Origin: Ditylenchus dipsaci
Lineage: Eukaryota; Nematoda; Chromadorea; Rhabditida; Anguinidae
Assembly: GCA_004194705.1 (NCBI GenBank)
Contig: SADC01000312.1
Coordinates: forward strand, 310,001 to 374,000
DNA length: 64,000 nt
Reading direction: 5' to 3'
Shown here one piece after another: positions 23,787 to 34,699 of the stretch. Below the pieces are notes generated by a model. That model was not told the origin of the DNA and searched no databases. It saw only the letters and a program-made list of their open reading frames with translations. Within the stretch, counting starts at the first letter, position 1, and each line of letters opens with the position of its first letter. Position numbers and translations under genes: made by a program.

Positions 23787-25278
23787 TTAGCAATAATCAT
23801 CTTTAATGCCAACTGCCTCCTTCAATTGCTGTTCTCGTTCGAACACATTCTCAAGCTTGACTGGATCATCAGTAAATGTGTCAACTATGTCAGTTTGTGC
23901 TTCCACTCCATAGCAACGGTAGACAAGCTGCCGAATCTCAACATCAAAAGAGTAGTAAGCAGGGATGTCGATTTTGCCAGTGCGCTTTTCTTCTTTGCCA
24001 TAGTCTGCATGTTCTTTGAGGTATTCAACAGTAGCATCTATTGTCTGTGTTGTGGAAAACTCATTTTCAAATTTGTTCTGAAATTAATAGTATGTTTATT
24101 CGATACTATTGCGGTACTATTTAATTGCACTTTGGTAGTCTAAGGGAACTTTGATAGTTAAAGTGACCTTCGGGAAGTCGAAGTTTGAGCTAAGCACACC
24201 CATGTACCTTAAACGCCAGCGCCAGCGCAGGTGGCATGTAATTAATGATCCCTATCGGTGCCAACCCAGCTGGCAGATATATGATTGAGCGCTATGATAT
24301 CCGAACATCTAAAGCAGCAGAATAGAACTAAGTAAAACTAAGTAGACACACTTAAATCACCAAGAAGGCACCCGAATCACCAGGATGGAACTCGAAGTAC
24401 ATATATATATGTACCTCCCGGGGATCCCAACCAAAATTTCGGAAAAAAGGCAGCGCCTTTCGAAAACAAAGGCTTTTGTTCGAAAAAAATTAAAGGAAAA
24501 AAGGCACTTTCAGTTTTCGAAAAATATAAAAGTATAAAAAAATTTTCCGAGAATATTGCCTTTTTTCTTAGCTCAAGAAAAAAGCCAGCCGTCGAAAAAG
24601 GCAAGTTTGGCACCCTGATACCTCCAGAGTATGACCTGAACTACCAGGTGTCACGTTAATATCTTTTAATCACAACATAGCCATTCGAACCACATGGATA
24701 CACCCAAGCCACTAACATAGTACCCGGATACACCCTAACCACGAATCATGCTACAACTACGTTAATAGCTCCGAACCATCAGGATAGTAAAAAAAAATTT
24801 TTGAATGGGCCTGGGACGATTCAGAACGCGTGGCCATGGCCCCTTAAGTCTTAATTTTTCAAAATTGATTTTAGCAAGTCATAATGTCAAATTCAAAGAT
24901 AAATTTGATTTAGGATAAGAAGATCTCTCGAACAAGCCCACATATGGCCCTTTCAGTTAATTTTTGGCCTCTTAAGAGTAGACAGCTAAACCATCTGAGC
25001 TTTTAGCTGGTTCAACACTTGTGTGTTTATGTCAAATAAAAAACCTTCATCTCAGCTGTCATTTTGGAACTAGCTTCAGCAATTGGCAAGCCCATGTCAT
25101 ATACTCCAAATTTCTCTATTCTTTCAGCTTCATTAGTTATTTTGGGTGCATATCCAACTTTGTAAGTATAGTCGCACAGCTGTGCCTCTTGTTGTTGAGT
25201 GACACACATCTTTACAGTCTTCCACGCAAAATGACATTTAGAGAAATGTTCAGAATATGGCTCACCGATCTTAAATCT
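23787..25278 (-). CDS. Unrecognised protein, two coding exons
   Basis: Exons 25045-25278 (78 codons) and 23787-24077 (97 codons) are open, in the same phase, and bordered by an AAAG acceptor, a GTTTTT donor, an ATTTCAG acceptor and a TAA stop. The residues look like a folded soluble protein: RFKIGEPYSEHFSKCHFAWK, then GVYDMGLPIAEASSK, EYLKEHADYGKEEKRTGK, FDVEIRQLVYRCYG and a C-terminus ending KDDYC. No domain is recognised. The second exon has no internal start codon, so it escapes ATG-based ORF calls. The 967-nt intron contains a hAT MITE (24419-24617). Further 5' exons are likely upstream of 25278, perhaps beyond the Harbinger element. Confidence 0.6.
24419..24617. mobile_element. hAT MITE with 8-bp target duplication
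   Basis: Inverted ends CGGGGATCCCAACC and CAGGGTGCCAAAC (complement of the right end) are flanked by GTACCTCC and ATACCTCC (24411-24418, 24618-24625; 7 of 8 identical). The interior repeats an AAAGGCxxxTTTCG word. Lies in the intron of the minus-strand gene. Confidence 0.7.
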
Positions 25279-26178
25279 CTTTTATTCAAAAATTTATCTT
25301 TTATTAAAGTAATTCAATTTTGAGAAAAGTTTACTTTTTATACTTTTAAAGAGTTATTTGTAATCCAAAGCTAAAACTTTAATGGAAATCTAGCTTTTCA
25401 GTTTTCTATTAAAAAAATGTCTTGCAGTTTTATTTAAAAAAAATGATCTCTCAAAAAGCATATTTATTTTTAAATAAATAATTCCCGGACACTACACTGC
25501 CAAAAAAGCAAAGACTATTAATTTTTTAATCACTGTTTTTTGACTCTTGTTTGTGTAAAATCGAATATACAGGGTAGCTTAATTTTTTATGAAGAATTTC
25601 TTTTGCTCAGAACTTTTTGAAATCTTGGTATTATGACAGGATCTTCTTATAATCGAAAGAGGAGCCGACGGAGACGCAGGGGGCTTGAAGGTGATCATTC
25701 TTGATCAAAAATGTATATACAGCCTTTTTTTACCCATCTCCAGTGTTCAAAACAGGAAAAAAACACCAAATGAGGTATCCGAGTACCCTACGGAACGGCC
25801 AAAAATTTGGTCACAATTTTTTATGTGGAAAGTGCTTTCTTAAAGCTGCCGTCATACTTCCCCCGCAACACGCAACAAAATTTGCTGCGTGTTGCGTGTT
25901 GCGCGACTCTGTTGCGCGCAACACAATTTGTGTTGCGCGCAACGAAGCCAGGAAAATTGTTGCGCGCAACACAATTTTTACATGTTGCGCGCAACAACAT
26001 GCCATTTTGTTGCGCGCAACACCGAGTAGCGCAACAAAGTAAAGATTTGATTTTCTGCCAGTTTGGTAATCGAATTGCTCGTTTTTGGACACGCCTTTTC
26101 TTTTTCTTTATTCTGTGTATCAACTATGTTGTTAGTTCAACAATTGTCGACCAATCAGAGTGTACATCTTTCAGACAA

Positions 26179-26735
26179 ATGGAAGACTCTGCTCTACTGA
26201 ACGCTATTGCTTGGTGGTTTTTGCGCAAGAGAAGAAGCTACGTGCGGCCGGCTCATTATCAAGCAGCTTTCCGAGGAAACTCCTTCGAAACTTTCTGGCG
26301 ATACTACCGCAGTCCGGATGAAAGGGATTTGGTACGCTTCCTCCGATTATCAAGGACAGAGTTCGATGAGGTCCATTCAAAGGTGAGTAGATAAAGATGA
26401 AAATTGTTTCGTTGAATATGATTATGTTCAGATTCGTTGTCTATTGGAACACTGCCCGACTCATCTGCGACCAAGACAGGACATGGAAAGGCTTGCCATT
26501 TTTCTCAGGTACTAGGAAAAAACCGCTCTGCTTTTGTTTTACATCCGACGTTTAGATTCCTCGCGTTTGGTACGACCTACTGTGCAGTGGCTCATTTATT
26601 TGCGATCGGAGATTTAACCGCCTACGACATTTGCAAAGAAGTCTCTCGAGCAATTGTAACAGTCATGCAAGCCAAATTTATGCCGCCTCCGAATCGTCAG
26701 ACATGGGAAAGGTCTGCTGAGGGTTTATCGATTTG
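26179..26735 (+). pseudogene. PIF/Harbinger transposase, N-terminal part
   Basis: Three exons (26179-26382, 26432-26508, 26556-26735) join in phase. The conserved helix-turn-helix region reads RLAIFLRFLAFGTTYCAVAH...GDLTAYDICKEVSRAI, matching the LA-x-x-LRFLATG block that precedes the DDE domain in Harbinger transposases. The protein then breaks around 26725, before any of the three catalytic acidic residues, so no active enzyme can be made. The break falls at the junction with the MADF-like segment, which points to an internal deletion. Confidence 0.8.
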
Positions 26736-26789
26736 GAGGCATTTGAGGCATATGACATCTGTATAATCTTGAATTATTTATCTCCTTTG

Positions 26790-27390
26790 CTGAAAAAGAC
26801 CTGGGAAAGCCTAACGCACTCTCATCGAACAACGCGCACTCGAATGGAAGGAAAATCTGGAGACGGTTCCGAGGACGTGGAGCCAAAATGGAAGCTTTGG
26901 GACAAGATCAGTTTTCTGTGCTCAATCAACACATTCTCCGATCAACAGTAAGAGTTTCAATCTGCGTTGGTACTTTCCTACATTTTTTTACAAATAGGAT
27001 GCGAGCAACAAACGTGAAGCCGGCTTCCCAGAAGAAGCAAACTCCATCGAAATCTCCTGGTGGCAAGAAGGCGAAGCTGGATTCTGAGTTCAAGCGTCTT
27101 ATGGAAGTGATTGATAGCAACAAAAAAGACGTTTCTTTTGACAATGGAAGTCGATGACCTTCTTCACCAAGTCGAGGATAGGGCGAGAAACAAATGTTCC
27201 TAAAGTGCAAAGGTAATTCATGTTTTTTCTGTGCCGTGAACAAGATGTTGAATTCAGCGGACCTTCGTTCCTTTATCGGCAAGTGGAGGAAAGTATCGTG
27301 GATGTGCCAGCGCCGAATAAAGAAGACTCCCAGAACAAATCCGTGGCAAATATGAGACTGAGGGAGTTCCAGGCCTCTTTGAAAGATTAG
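26790..27390 (+). pseudogene. MADF/Myb-like accessory protein of the Harbinger element, truncated
   Basis: The C-terminal half of a MADF-like DNA-binding domain is readable: KKTWESLTHSHRTTRTRM...SGDGSEDVEPKWKLWDKISFL. After a short intron (donor near 26948, acceptor near 26999) comes a basic linker (KKQTPSKSPGGKKAKL) and a helical tail EFKRLMEVIDSN. A frameshift near 27152 leads to VDDLLHQVEDRARN. In this superfamily such a protein binds the transposon ends together with the transposase. Confidence 0.6.
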
Positions 27391-27534
27391 TGTTAACATT
27401 ATTGTCGTTTTCCTCTGTTGTGTTGTAATTGGAGGTGTGAAGGATGAATAAAGTAGTTGGTGTTACGGTTTGGCCAGGTGATTGTTTGCTAGCGAAGTAC
27501 ACTTGAGGGGTATAATGCTATTGACTCTGAGATA

Positions 27535-27805
27535 CCGTATTTTCTCTATTAATTACCCCGGAATAATTATTTTTCAACCCTTGAAAAATCGAAAAAAAAA
27601 ATTTTTGATTTTGAGAATTTTGGGTGCTCAACCGAATTTTAAAAAGTGGAATCAACTAAGTTTGTGGTTATTAAGAAAACACAAAAACAGATTTGCAAAA
27701 TAATCTTTTTGAGCTTAGATACAGGGTGCCTATGGGAAGGGGGGAAGTCAATTAGTAGAGAGGAAGTAATTATTAGAGAGGGGGTAATTGATAGAGAAAA
27801 TACGA
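27535..27805. mobile_element. CCGTATTTTC-family MITE nested in the Harbinger element
   Basis: Left end CCGTATTTTCTCTATTAATT after TA, right end ATAGAGAAAATACGA. The interior shares TTGGGTGCTCAACCG with the other CCGTATTT copies. It inserted after the Harbinger element. Confidence 0.8.
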
Positions 27806-28199
27806 TATCTTGAATAGAATTGGGCATAGTATAGTGAGGTCGCAGAACAGTATACCATAACTACTTCTTTCTTGTCAATCAGGCTCAAAGCTACGTTTTC
27901 AATGATGTTGCGGCCCTCGTTGCTGCGCACAACAAAATACTCTGTTGCGGTGGTTTGTTGCGCACAGCTAAAAAATTGTTGCGCGCAACATACGAAAATT
28001 GTGTTGCGCGACTCATGTTGCGCAACTCTGTTGCGCGCTACACAATTTTTTGTTGCGCCAGATTCTGTTGCGCGCAACATGTTGCGGGGAGTATGAAGGC
28101 AGCTTAATCGTTTTTTCATCTTTTTAACACGTTAAAGTGGTCAAATCGCGTAAAAACGAGGTTTTAACCGGTTTTTGGGCCGGGGTGGTGGAGTATGGA

Positions 28200-29600
28200 G
28201 GGATTCTGTTTTCCGGCCATAAAAAATCATGCTTAGAACTATTAAAATGCTAAACTTGTCGATTATTTCAGTATATTTCAGACCTGGGTATAGTATTGCA
28301 ATTTTACAAATTGTAATACGTTTGGGTATCGAGCTGGATTTTGACTATGCACAATTTGTTACCTTTCGGACCCTTTTTCACCTACTTCACTCATCATTGA
28401 ATCAAAAAAAAACACCGCATCATTGTGTTCAGCATAAAAAACTGATTCAGTATATCCACTTGTTACAACCGACCTTTATGGTGTTAAATAGAGAGTAGTA
28501 TTCTAATAGAAAGTGATGCTCTATTAAAGTGAATACGGTATGCCGACTAAAAACACGGTTAAAACTAATAAAATAAAAAATACATTCCATTCTTGATTCA
28601 GTGTAGCTCCAAAAAGTTTGTTTTTGACAGGGGTCCGACACTTTTTAATCCCACATTTTAAATCATCTGCCAGTTGTCTTTAGTTAGTCTTTCCGATTCC
28701 GATATTGCCGATCGTTTATGTAAATGACAACAGTTTTGACAAAAAAAAACAGCGCCTAAGGACTTAGTATAGCCTTTTTCGAAAAAGGGGCACGAATCTT
28801 TTCGGTAAAACTGTTGTCATTCACAAAAACGAACTGCCTGCAAAACCGAATCCTTGCTATATTTCCAGTTGAACTGACGAATCAAATTGAGTAGAAGTTT
28901 TTTGAAATCGGTGTGAAAAATGTCGGACATTTCGAGGTTTTGCTAAATACTCTATTTCACAAATATAAAACTATTCGACGCAGACTTGGAAATGGCCAGA
29001 AGTTATTTTTCCTCCATTGATAAACTATGAAATTAGTATCATCTTGTAGTTAAGATACAGTACTACAAAATGAGGTACAGCTCAAGGCAAGAATATAAGA
29101 TTTCATTTAATATAAGATTTCACTTAATTTGATTGTTGTTTAACATTTTACTGTTACAGACTTTGAATAACATGTGTATAATTTGCCGACTGTCGTTATA
29201 GTTTTTGTCAGCGCTTTCGACTTCGACAGGTTGAAATATAAGCGCCCATGCTCTAATAAGCGCCCATGCTGGAGCGAGGTTGAAAAATAAGCGCCCATGG
29301 GCTCTTTTAAGAGGAAATACGGTATGTCGAAAAATGACCAAAAGCCACAGGAGGAACTGAGGCAGTCGAAGGTTTTTTTTCGATAAATGTCCTTCCCACA
29401 CTTTTTTGCCGCTTCTAATGTTTTCAGGGCTTATGAAATACTTTGCATTTAAAAAACTCAATTTTGGATCTGGCCAAATGGTGTACTTTACCCAAAAATT
29501 CAGTAAAATTTCACAAGTCAGGATGCGCTCAAAAACTGTTGTCCTTCGAACCAAAAGTTGATTTACTATGTTGAAGAAAATTGGGCTTTATATGATAATG
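28200..29600. other. MITE remnants, no supported gene
   Basis: Holds a CCGTATTC right-end fragment (about 28485-28540), a decayed CAGTC-type foldback (about 28590-28940), and a GCGCC-subtype CCGTATTT copy (29195-29322) that resembles 61805-61971 over about 130 bp. The 144-codon minus-strand frame at 29120-29554 runs through that repeat and is not a gene. Confidence 0.5.
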
Positions 29601-29704
29601 GGCGTTTTTTTGCCTTGGTCTTGCCTATTGTTTTTTAAGACTTTTCAGTCATCAGGCTTAGGCAAGAATAGGCTAGCGTATGTCAGGACAGACTCAAACG
29701 TATT

Positions 29705-30746
29705 GTAAGGATTGTTGCGTCCGTCCGAACGTAGTTTCCAGTCAAGACAATAGGTTTCGCTTGGAAACCTATTGTGTCCCTAAATAGTTCCAGATTTAAA
29801 TAAACAAATTCAATTATGGATTTGTCTCGTCCAGATTTGTCGATATAGGCAGTCTAGTTTCAATGTTAGGATTCTTTTTCTGGATCTAATTTTGTTAAGC
29901 TGCTCTATTTTGATGTCTGCCCAAAAGGTTAGTATTAAAGCTTTAAAATCCAGTGCGCTCTCGGGCGGACCTGTTCCCGACAATAAGCCGCTCCTTTCCA
30001 GTTCAGCGATTCAGACTTTACTGAATGCTACCTCCAGACTGAAGGGTCCAGAGTTATATAAGGCAGAGGGTTATCTGCAAGCTTTGTTAAATATTTGTAA
30101 TCTCCAGCCAACTCCAGTTAAGAAAGTTCGCTTAGAACTTATAGATGATTTTGAAGTGCCAGATATATATATTCCAGGAAATAAGGTGTCCCCACTCAAG
30201 GCGCCTACTCTAGTTTCAGGTATCTCCGATGGATCTACTGCCCAAGAATCTTCCGTGGTGTCTACTCCCGCATGTCGGGATTCCCTCCGTATGGTTTCGA
30301 TCTCCTCCTCCAGCTCGCGCTCCCATTTGCAATACGAAAAGGATGTTTCTCCAGCTGGTGGTCTATTGGTGCCTGCCATGGGTGAATGGGAAGCAATATC
30401 GTCCAGTCTGCAACCTTTGGTCTCCTCCTCAGAAGTCGAGTTTGGTGGTTCTCCAGTATCAGCTCAGCCAGTGGTTCCCTGCTCTTCAGTTCTCGAAGGA
30501 GATGTCCATTCGCGTGTCTCCAACTCCAGCTCTGATGGCCAGATGTCCGCTCCTGTCCAGATCAAGGGAACAATGTCAAATCCTCCAGCCTCTCCAGTTC
30601 TGACTTCTCTCGTGGTGGTGGATCAAGAATCTCCAGTGTCTCCGATATCTAGTTCTCATATTGCTTCTCCAGATTGTACTCCTGTCCCCATGTCACCCTG
30701 GTGCACCGTTAAAGAAAACCAGTTGAAAACTTCTTTAATGTTTACT
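29705..30746 (+). mobile_element. Retroelement-like insertion with 5' region and ORF
   Basis: Flanked by a 5-bp direct repeat GTATT (29700-29704, 30747-30751). Its first 320 bp match a second copy at 51066-51386. The shared leader holds the hairpin CAATAGGTTTC...GAAACCTATTG, a CCGTCCAGATTTG motif and the start of a shared ORF. LTR or LINE origin cannot be decided: no second LTR, poly(A) tail or polymerase is visible. Confidence 0.65.
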
Positions 30747-30755
30747 GTATTTTAG
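29892..30755 (+). CDS. 287-codon Ser/Pro-rich ORF of the inserted element
   Basis: The likely start is the second Met (29913, MSAQKVSIKALKSS), because the copy at 51284 begins with a similar MSKV and both continue to a PDNK motif. The protein is rich in Ser, Pro and Val (SPVSPISSSHIAS) and unstructured in appearance, with a short leucine-rich helix near residues 40-75. It lacks zinc knuckles and polymerase motifs. The last codons and the stop come from the flanking MITE, so the 3' end of the ORF is truncated. It might be a gag- or ORF1-type protein. Confidence 0.5.
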   Translation: MLSCSILMSAQKVSIKALKSSALSGGPVPDNKPLLSSSAIQTLLNATSRLKGPELYKAEGYLQALLNICNLQPTPVKKVRLELIDDFEVPDIYIPGNKVSPLKAPTLVSGISDGSTAQESSVVSTPACRDSLRMVSISSSSSRSHLQYEKDVSPAGGLLVPAMGEWEAISSSLQPLVSSSEVEFGGSPVSAQPVVPCSSVLEGDVHSRVSNSSSDGQMSAPVQIKGTMSNPPASPVLTSLVVVDQESPVSPISSSHIASPDCTPVPMSPWCTVKENQLKTSLMFTVF

Positions 30756-30953
30756 ACTCACGTTTGAGCCCTTCCTGACATACGCTGGCCTACTCTTGGC
30801 TAAGCCTAAGCCTAAAAATCACAATAAAAAACAATATGGGGGAACCAAGGCAAAAACCTCCATTATCATAAAGGGCTGAATATTGACTGGCTAGAAAATG
30901 AGCGAGATAATTACAATAAAATATTTATTGTTACTGTCTTTGGGCAATTATCT

Positions 30954-30963
30954 TATATAAAAG
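30954..30963 (+). promoter_or_regulatory. TATA box
   Basis: TATATAAAAG lies 59 nt upstream of the ATG at 31022, at a distance that would give a short 5' leader. It supports the small secreted-protein gene that follows. Confidence 0.5.
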
Positions 30964-31021
30964 CCCAGCCAATGTTAGCCAGTTCACTTTTTTATTTCTA
31001 TTTACTATTTCTCACCTAAAT

Positions 31022-31386
31022 ATGTCCTTTAATTATTGGCCTAAAATAAGACTTTTTTGTTTTGTGTTTGCTTGTTGGAATATTGCTGGTGTATTTTGTT
31101 TTAAAAAACTAGTTATGGTGACAAGATTAGAACTCGAAGAGAAGTTGCACAAAATGAGCTATTGGAAGAATTCAAGTCTCGTGCAGCGCTTACAGCACTG
31201 AGTTCACAAAGTTGGGATGAAAACGGCAACATGTGTGTAAAAAAGTTTAAACTATTTTTTCTAAATTAATTTTAGCGTGATAAATGGACGACTGGATGTG
31301 TCTTCCAGGCTGGTTGTTCCAGCTTTAGTATTATCTCACAGATAAAAACAGGTAAACCATTGAAATTTTTTTTTGAAATTCAATAA
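31022..31386 (+). CDS. Small secreted protein, frame broken at a poly(A) run
   Basis: Exons 31022-31236 and 31276-31386, separated by a 39-nt GT/AG intron. The N-terminus is a signal peptide (KIRLFCFVFACWNIAGV). After the A6 run at 31103-31108 the reading continues one base out of frame as SYGDKIRTRREVAQNELLEEF, then four cysteines in the second half (C, TTGC, QAGC) and a GK near the end. Restoring the frame needs a single base in the A run, which may be a sequencing error. RTRR is a possible processing site. AATAAA overlaps the stop codon. No family is recognised. Confidence 0.45.
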
Positions 31387-32299
31387 ATTGTTTTAAATGA
31401 AAAAGCTAACTCCCAAAATGTTAATTTCTGACTAGTTTCGCACATTTAAATTCTGAAGCTTGTTTATCCAGTTTTCCAAACCAATTTGGCCGAAGTCTTT
31501 TATACTGCTTCCTCCCAAAACAGCCCAAAAGCATGTTTTTTCTTCGTATTAGCACTTGAAACGTGTATAAAACACGTGGAAAACATTTTTCAGAAAATTC
31601 TCAGAAAAGTTGAGTTTCCAGTTAAAATATGCGAGTTTTGAGGCCAGATTTATGCTCAGCGGGGTCGATTTTTCTATAAAGTGAAATTAGAAAAATGAAA
31701 TTAGGTCATTAATTCGATTCATTAAATTCGATATTTTGCCTTGGTCCTCTCCTATGGTTCGAAAAAACAAGCACATAAGGAGGCATCAAGGCAAAAACGC
31801 TAACTTTCGATTACCTGACTTTTTTTTCTTATTACACTTCCAGGGTGAATCAACAAAGCCAAGCATGAATATGGCCTCAGAATTTGCATATGTCAACTGA
31901 AAACTTAATTTTTCTGAATTTTTTTTTCAAAATATTGACATTTCTCAGCCACCACTTTACTACTTTTCGCCACCAGACCTGATTTGGATCGTTTTTTTTA
32001 ATTCAAAATAGAATGCACTTTCTAATGAAAAATGAATTTGTATGGTGGGACGCTTTATATATTATCTGCAAGTTTTTTTTAAGGCAAAAATATTCTGAGA
32101 AATTTTTCTCACTCTTTAAAGAGTTGTATCTCTAACTTTTACTTTAACCACAGATTTTGATTTTTTTAACGTCTTTTAAATGTTTTTTCAATGAAGTTAT
32201 CTTGTGAATTATTTTATAGGAATGAAGACAACATCAGGGTTTTTATATGATTGTTTTCGCAATAGTTTTGAATATATAAGTCTACAAAAATTAGCTTAC

Positions 32300-34606
32300 T
32301 TGGCTTAGTGTGAGGTTCAAAGGACAGCAGTCAGGACCACCGCCATGCACTTGCATATCAACTTCAGTACGAAATTTATCGTGATTCACCCAGGTAGCCG
32401 AGAAGTAAAAAATTCCAAGAAACCGCAAGTGACATACCACGGGCTGTAAAATAATCTTTTTAAATAAAACAATAAAATAACTAAGGAAAACACGAAGCAA
32501 GCTTGATTTAAATAATTTAAAGTTAGAAAGCTAAGTTTCGCCTTGACAAGGATCCAACTTCAAGTCGTTTTCAGGCAAGAAAGCATTCATTAAGAATCTA
32601 TTTCGAATTTTCCTTTTTTCTGGAAAACTGAATGGCCTGATAAGGGAAGGTCACTTAGTGGAGCGCTTATTCGAAAAATCTGGCAGAGTAATTTTGTAGC
32701 TCTTCATGCGTAGAATCACGTGGTGTATGTCGTTTTTGCCCATGGAGTGAACTTTTTTGAGCTAGGCTGGTTTGAAGTTAGGACATAAATTAGGTACTCT
32801 AATTTCAAGTGTTTTATTTTATGTGCTTTTTCAATCGAGGAAAACATGATGATATACACTCGTTTAAACGTTTATTAGACGAAGAATGAGTTGCTTTTTC
32901 TAATGAGTACAAAAATTCTAAAGTTTGTATTAAATTTCGGTGAAAAAAGTGTGTTTTTTCAAAAAATCTGCATTTTTCAAACACCAATTTTGGCGAAAAA
33001 ACCGATATAAAAATCGGAAATCGGCGTGCACCCTCCTTAGTTCTGGTGCATTTAACAGGAAATCGAATTTTTCATTTTTCTGGTAAAAAAAACTTCTGTA
33101 AAAAGTTGACGGAGGCAAGATGAAAGAGGCCTTTGGCTAGTCGTCACTAACTCTTTTCAGTTTTTGAAGTAAAATTTTTTACTACAAGGACCTGGAATTA
33201 TGACACCGGATTCGTGATCAGCGTATCTGATTTGCTACTAAAACTATTTTCATATTTCAAATTTTTCTCAGAAAAATAACTTTCGAGCAAGTCAATAATG
33301 GATAGTACTTTCTTCTCACCGCAAAACACTCGCAAATCACCGCAAAACATTTTTTCTCACCGCAGTTTGAACTTTTCACTAAATGCTCTTTTCTCACCGC
33401 AAAATAATTTTTTCTGCCGCAAACCTAATTTTGCATAATTTTGCAAGTATTCAAATTTTTTTATCCTAAAAAAGACTTGGATTATCAGAATCACACCCCA
33501 AGTGGCCAGAAGCCCCTGAAAAGTTGGTTTTTGGGGTTTACTTAAGGGAGTTAAGTATTTGCGAAAATTCGATTGAGCGGATCAGAATCGGGTTCGATGG
33601 GCTAAATGGCTTAGAATTAAAGCTTTATGGTGGTTTTGAGTGTTACAAGGCCTTTTTCATCTTACCTCCGTCAACTTTTTACAGAAGTTTTTTTTACCAG
33701 AAAAATGAAAAATTCGATTTCCTGTTAAATGCACCAGAACTAAGGAGGGTGCACGCCGATTTCCGATTTTTATATCGGTTTTTTCGCCAAAATTGGTGTT
33801 TGAAAATGCAGATTTTTTGAAAAAACACACTTTTTTCACCGAAATTTAATACAAACTTTAGAATTTTCGTACTCATTAGAAAAAGCAACTCATTCTTCGT
33901 CTAATAAACGTTTAAACGAGTGTATATCATCATGTTTTCCTCGATTGAAAAAGCACATAAAATAAAACACTTGAAATTAGAGTACCTAATTTATGTCCTA
34001 ACTTCAAACCAGCCTAGCTCAAAAAAGTTCACTCCATGGGCAAAAACGACATACACCACGTGATTCTACGCATGAAGAGCTACAAAATTATTCTGCCAGA
34101 TTTTTCGAAAAGCGCTCCACTAAGTGACCTTTCTTTGTGAGAAAAATTTTCCCTTAATGGAAATGTGTAACGACCACTGTGCATTTCCAAACTCACAGTC
34201 GTAGTCACCGTTGTCATGTGTGTATTTTGGCAGAAAAAGGAAAGAAGAAGGTTTTGCAAATTTGGTGAACAATAAAGGTGGAGTCAGTCTGGGGTGTTGG
34301 TGAGATGGGAATTGGTGGCTCTCCAATATTCAGCCTCTGGTTCCCTCTATCACCTTGGATGCGAAATAAACCCCTTGTTAAATATTGTACTTGTACAGAT
34401 AATAGTCACACCCAATATATTATGTGACACCGTTTTAAGCAGAAAATAAAATAAAATTTAAAAACTTACGGAATAACTTTCCCAAATCCTGTTTCGTAAA
34501 CTAGAAATGTAGTTCCATCGTCAATGATTAAGAGCCCATGGGATTTTCCACACTTTTTCTTTATATATTTTATTTCAGGGCCTTTTTCATGGTATTCGAC
34601 ATTAAC
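32300..34606 (-). CDS. Ig-like extracellular protein, partial
   Basis: Exon 34470-34606 (VNVEYHEKGPEIKY...) and an exon within about 34130-34350 end in YTHDNGDYDCEFGNA, the D-x-G-x-Y-x-C signature of an immunoglobulin F strand. A cysteine earlier (KKKCGKSHG) could be its partner. Exon 32300-32443 (48 codons, phase 0 on both sides) follows: PVVCHLRFLGIFYFSATW and a GGGPDCCPLN motif. Between them lies the inverted repeat 32646-34133. One base in the TTTT run at 34225-34228 must be dropped to keep the Ig frame open. Neither the start nor the end of the gene was found. Ig proteins act at the cell surface or outside the cell. Confidence 0.5.
32646..34133. mobile_element. Long inverted-repeat element, arms of about 480 bp
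   Basis: AAGGTCACTTAGTGGAGCGC at 32647 pairs with its complement ending at 34132; the two arms (about 32646-33124 and 33656-34133) are nearly identical. The loop (33125-33655) contains TCACCGCAAAA sub-repeats and a segment related to 12402-12996. No target duplication was identified. It lies within an intron of the Ig-like gene. Confidence 0.85.
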
Positions 34607-34699
34607 CTGTCCAAAACACATGGTCAAACTATAATTTTTTATGTATTTCTTTAAAAATTTATTTTATAAAATACTACAAAAACCAATAATATTTCGAAA

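Larger units (their letters stand above)
25844..28104. mobile_element. PIF/Harbinger transposon, internally deleted
   Basis: Terminal repeats AGCTGCC(G/T)TCATACT and complement are flanked by TAA (25841-25843 and 28105-28107), the three-base target preference of PIF/Harbinger. About 190 bp inside each end is built from TTGCGCGCAACA words in both orientations. It encodes an N-terminal transposase fragment (26179-26735) and a MADF-like second protein fragment (26790-27390), the two-gene layout of this superfamily. A CCGTATTT MITE is nested at 27535-27805. Confidence 0.9.
29612..30858. mobile_element. TTGCCTTGGTC-family MITE split by a retroelement-like insertion
   Basis: Left half 29612-29704 (TTTTTGCCTTGGTC, then AGGCTTAGGCAAGAATAGGC) and right half 30747-30858 (TAGACTCACGTTTGAG...ACCAAGGCAAAAACC) together reconstitute a family member such as 45411-45620. 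The two halves are separated by 29705-30746. Confidence 0.8.

Noticed and set aside
26040..26130. ORFs of 93-195 codons through the TTGCGCGCAA repeats
   Set aside because: The repeat word is open in all frames and yields CCAQ/ATQ-type low-complexity peptides.
25851..28080. CRISPR-like array of TTGCGCGCAACA repeats
   Set aside because: Repeats are irregularly spaced, occur in both orientations and form transposon ends in a spliced eukaryotic genome.
33524..33820. 98-codon ORF repeated at 32930-33118
   Set aside because: The identical peptide arises because the two arms of the inverted repeat are copies; no codon bias or domain.
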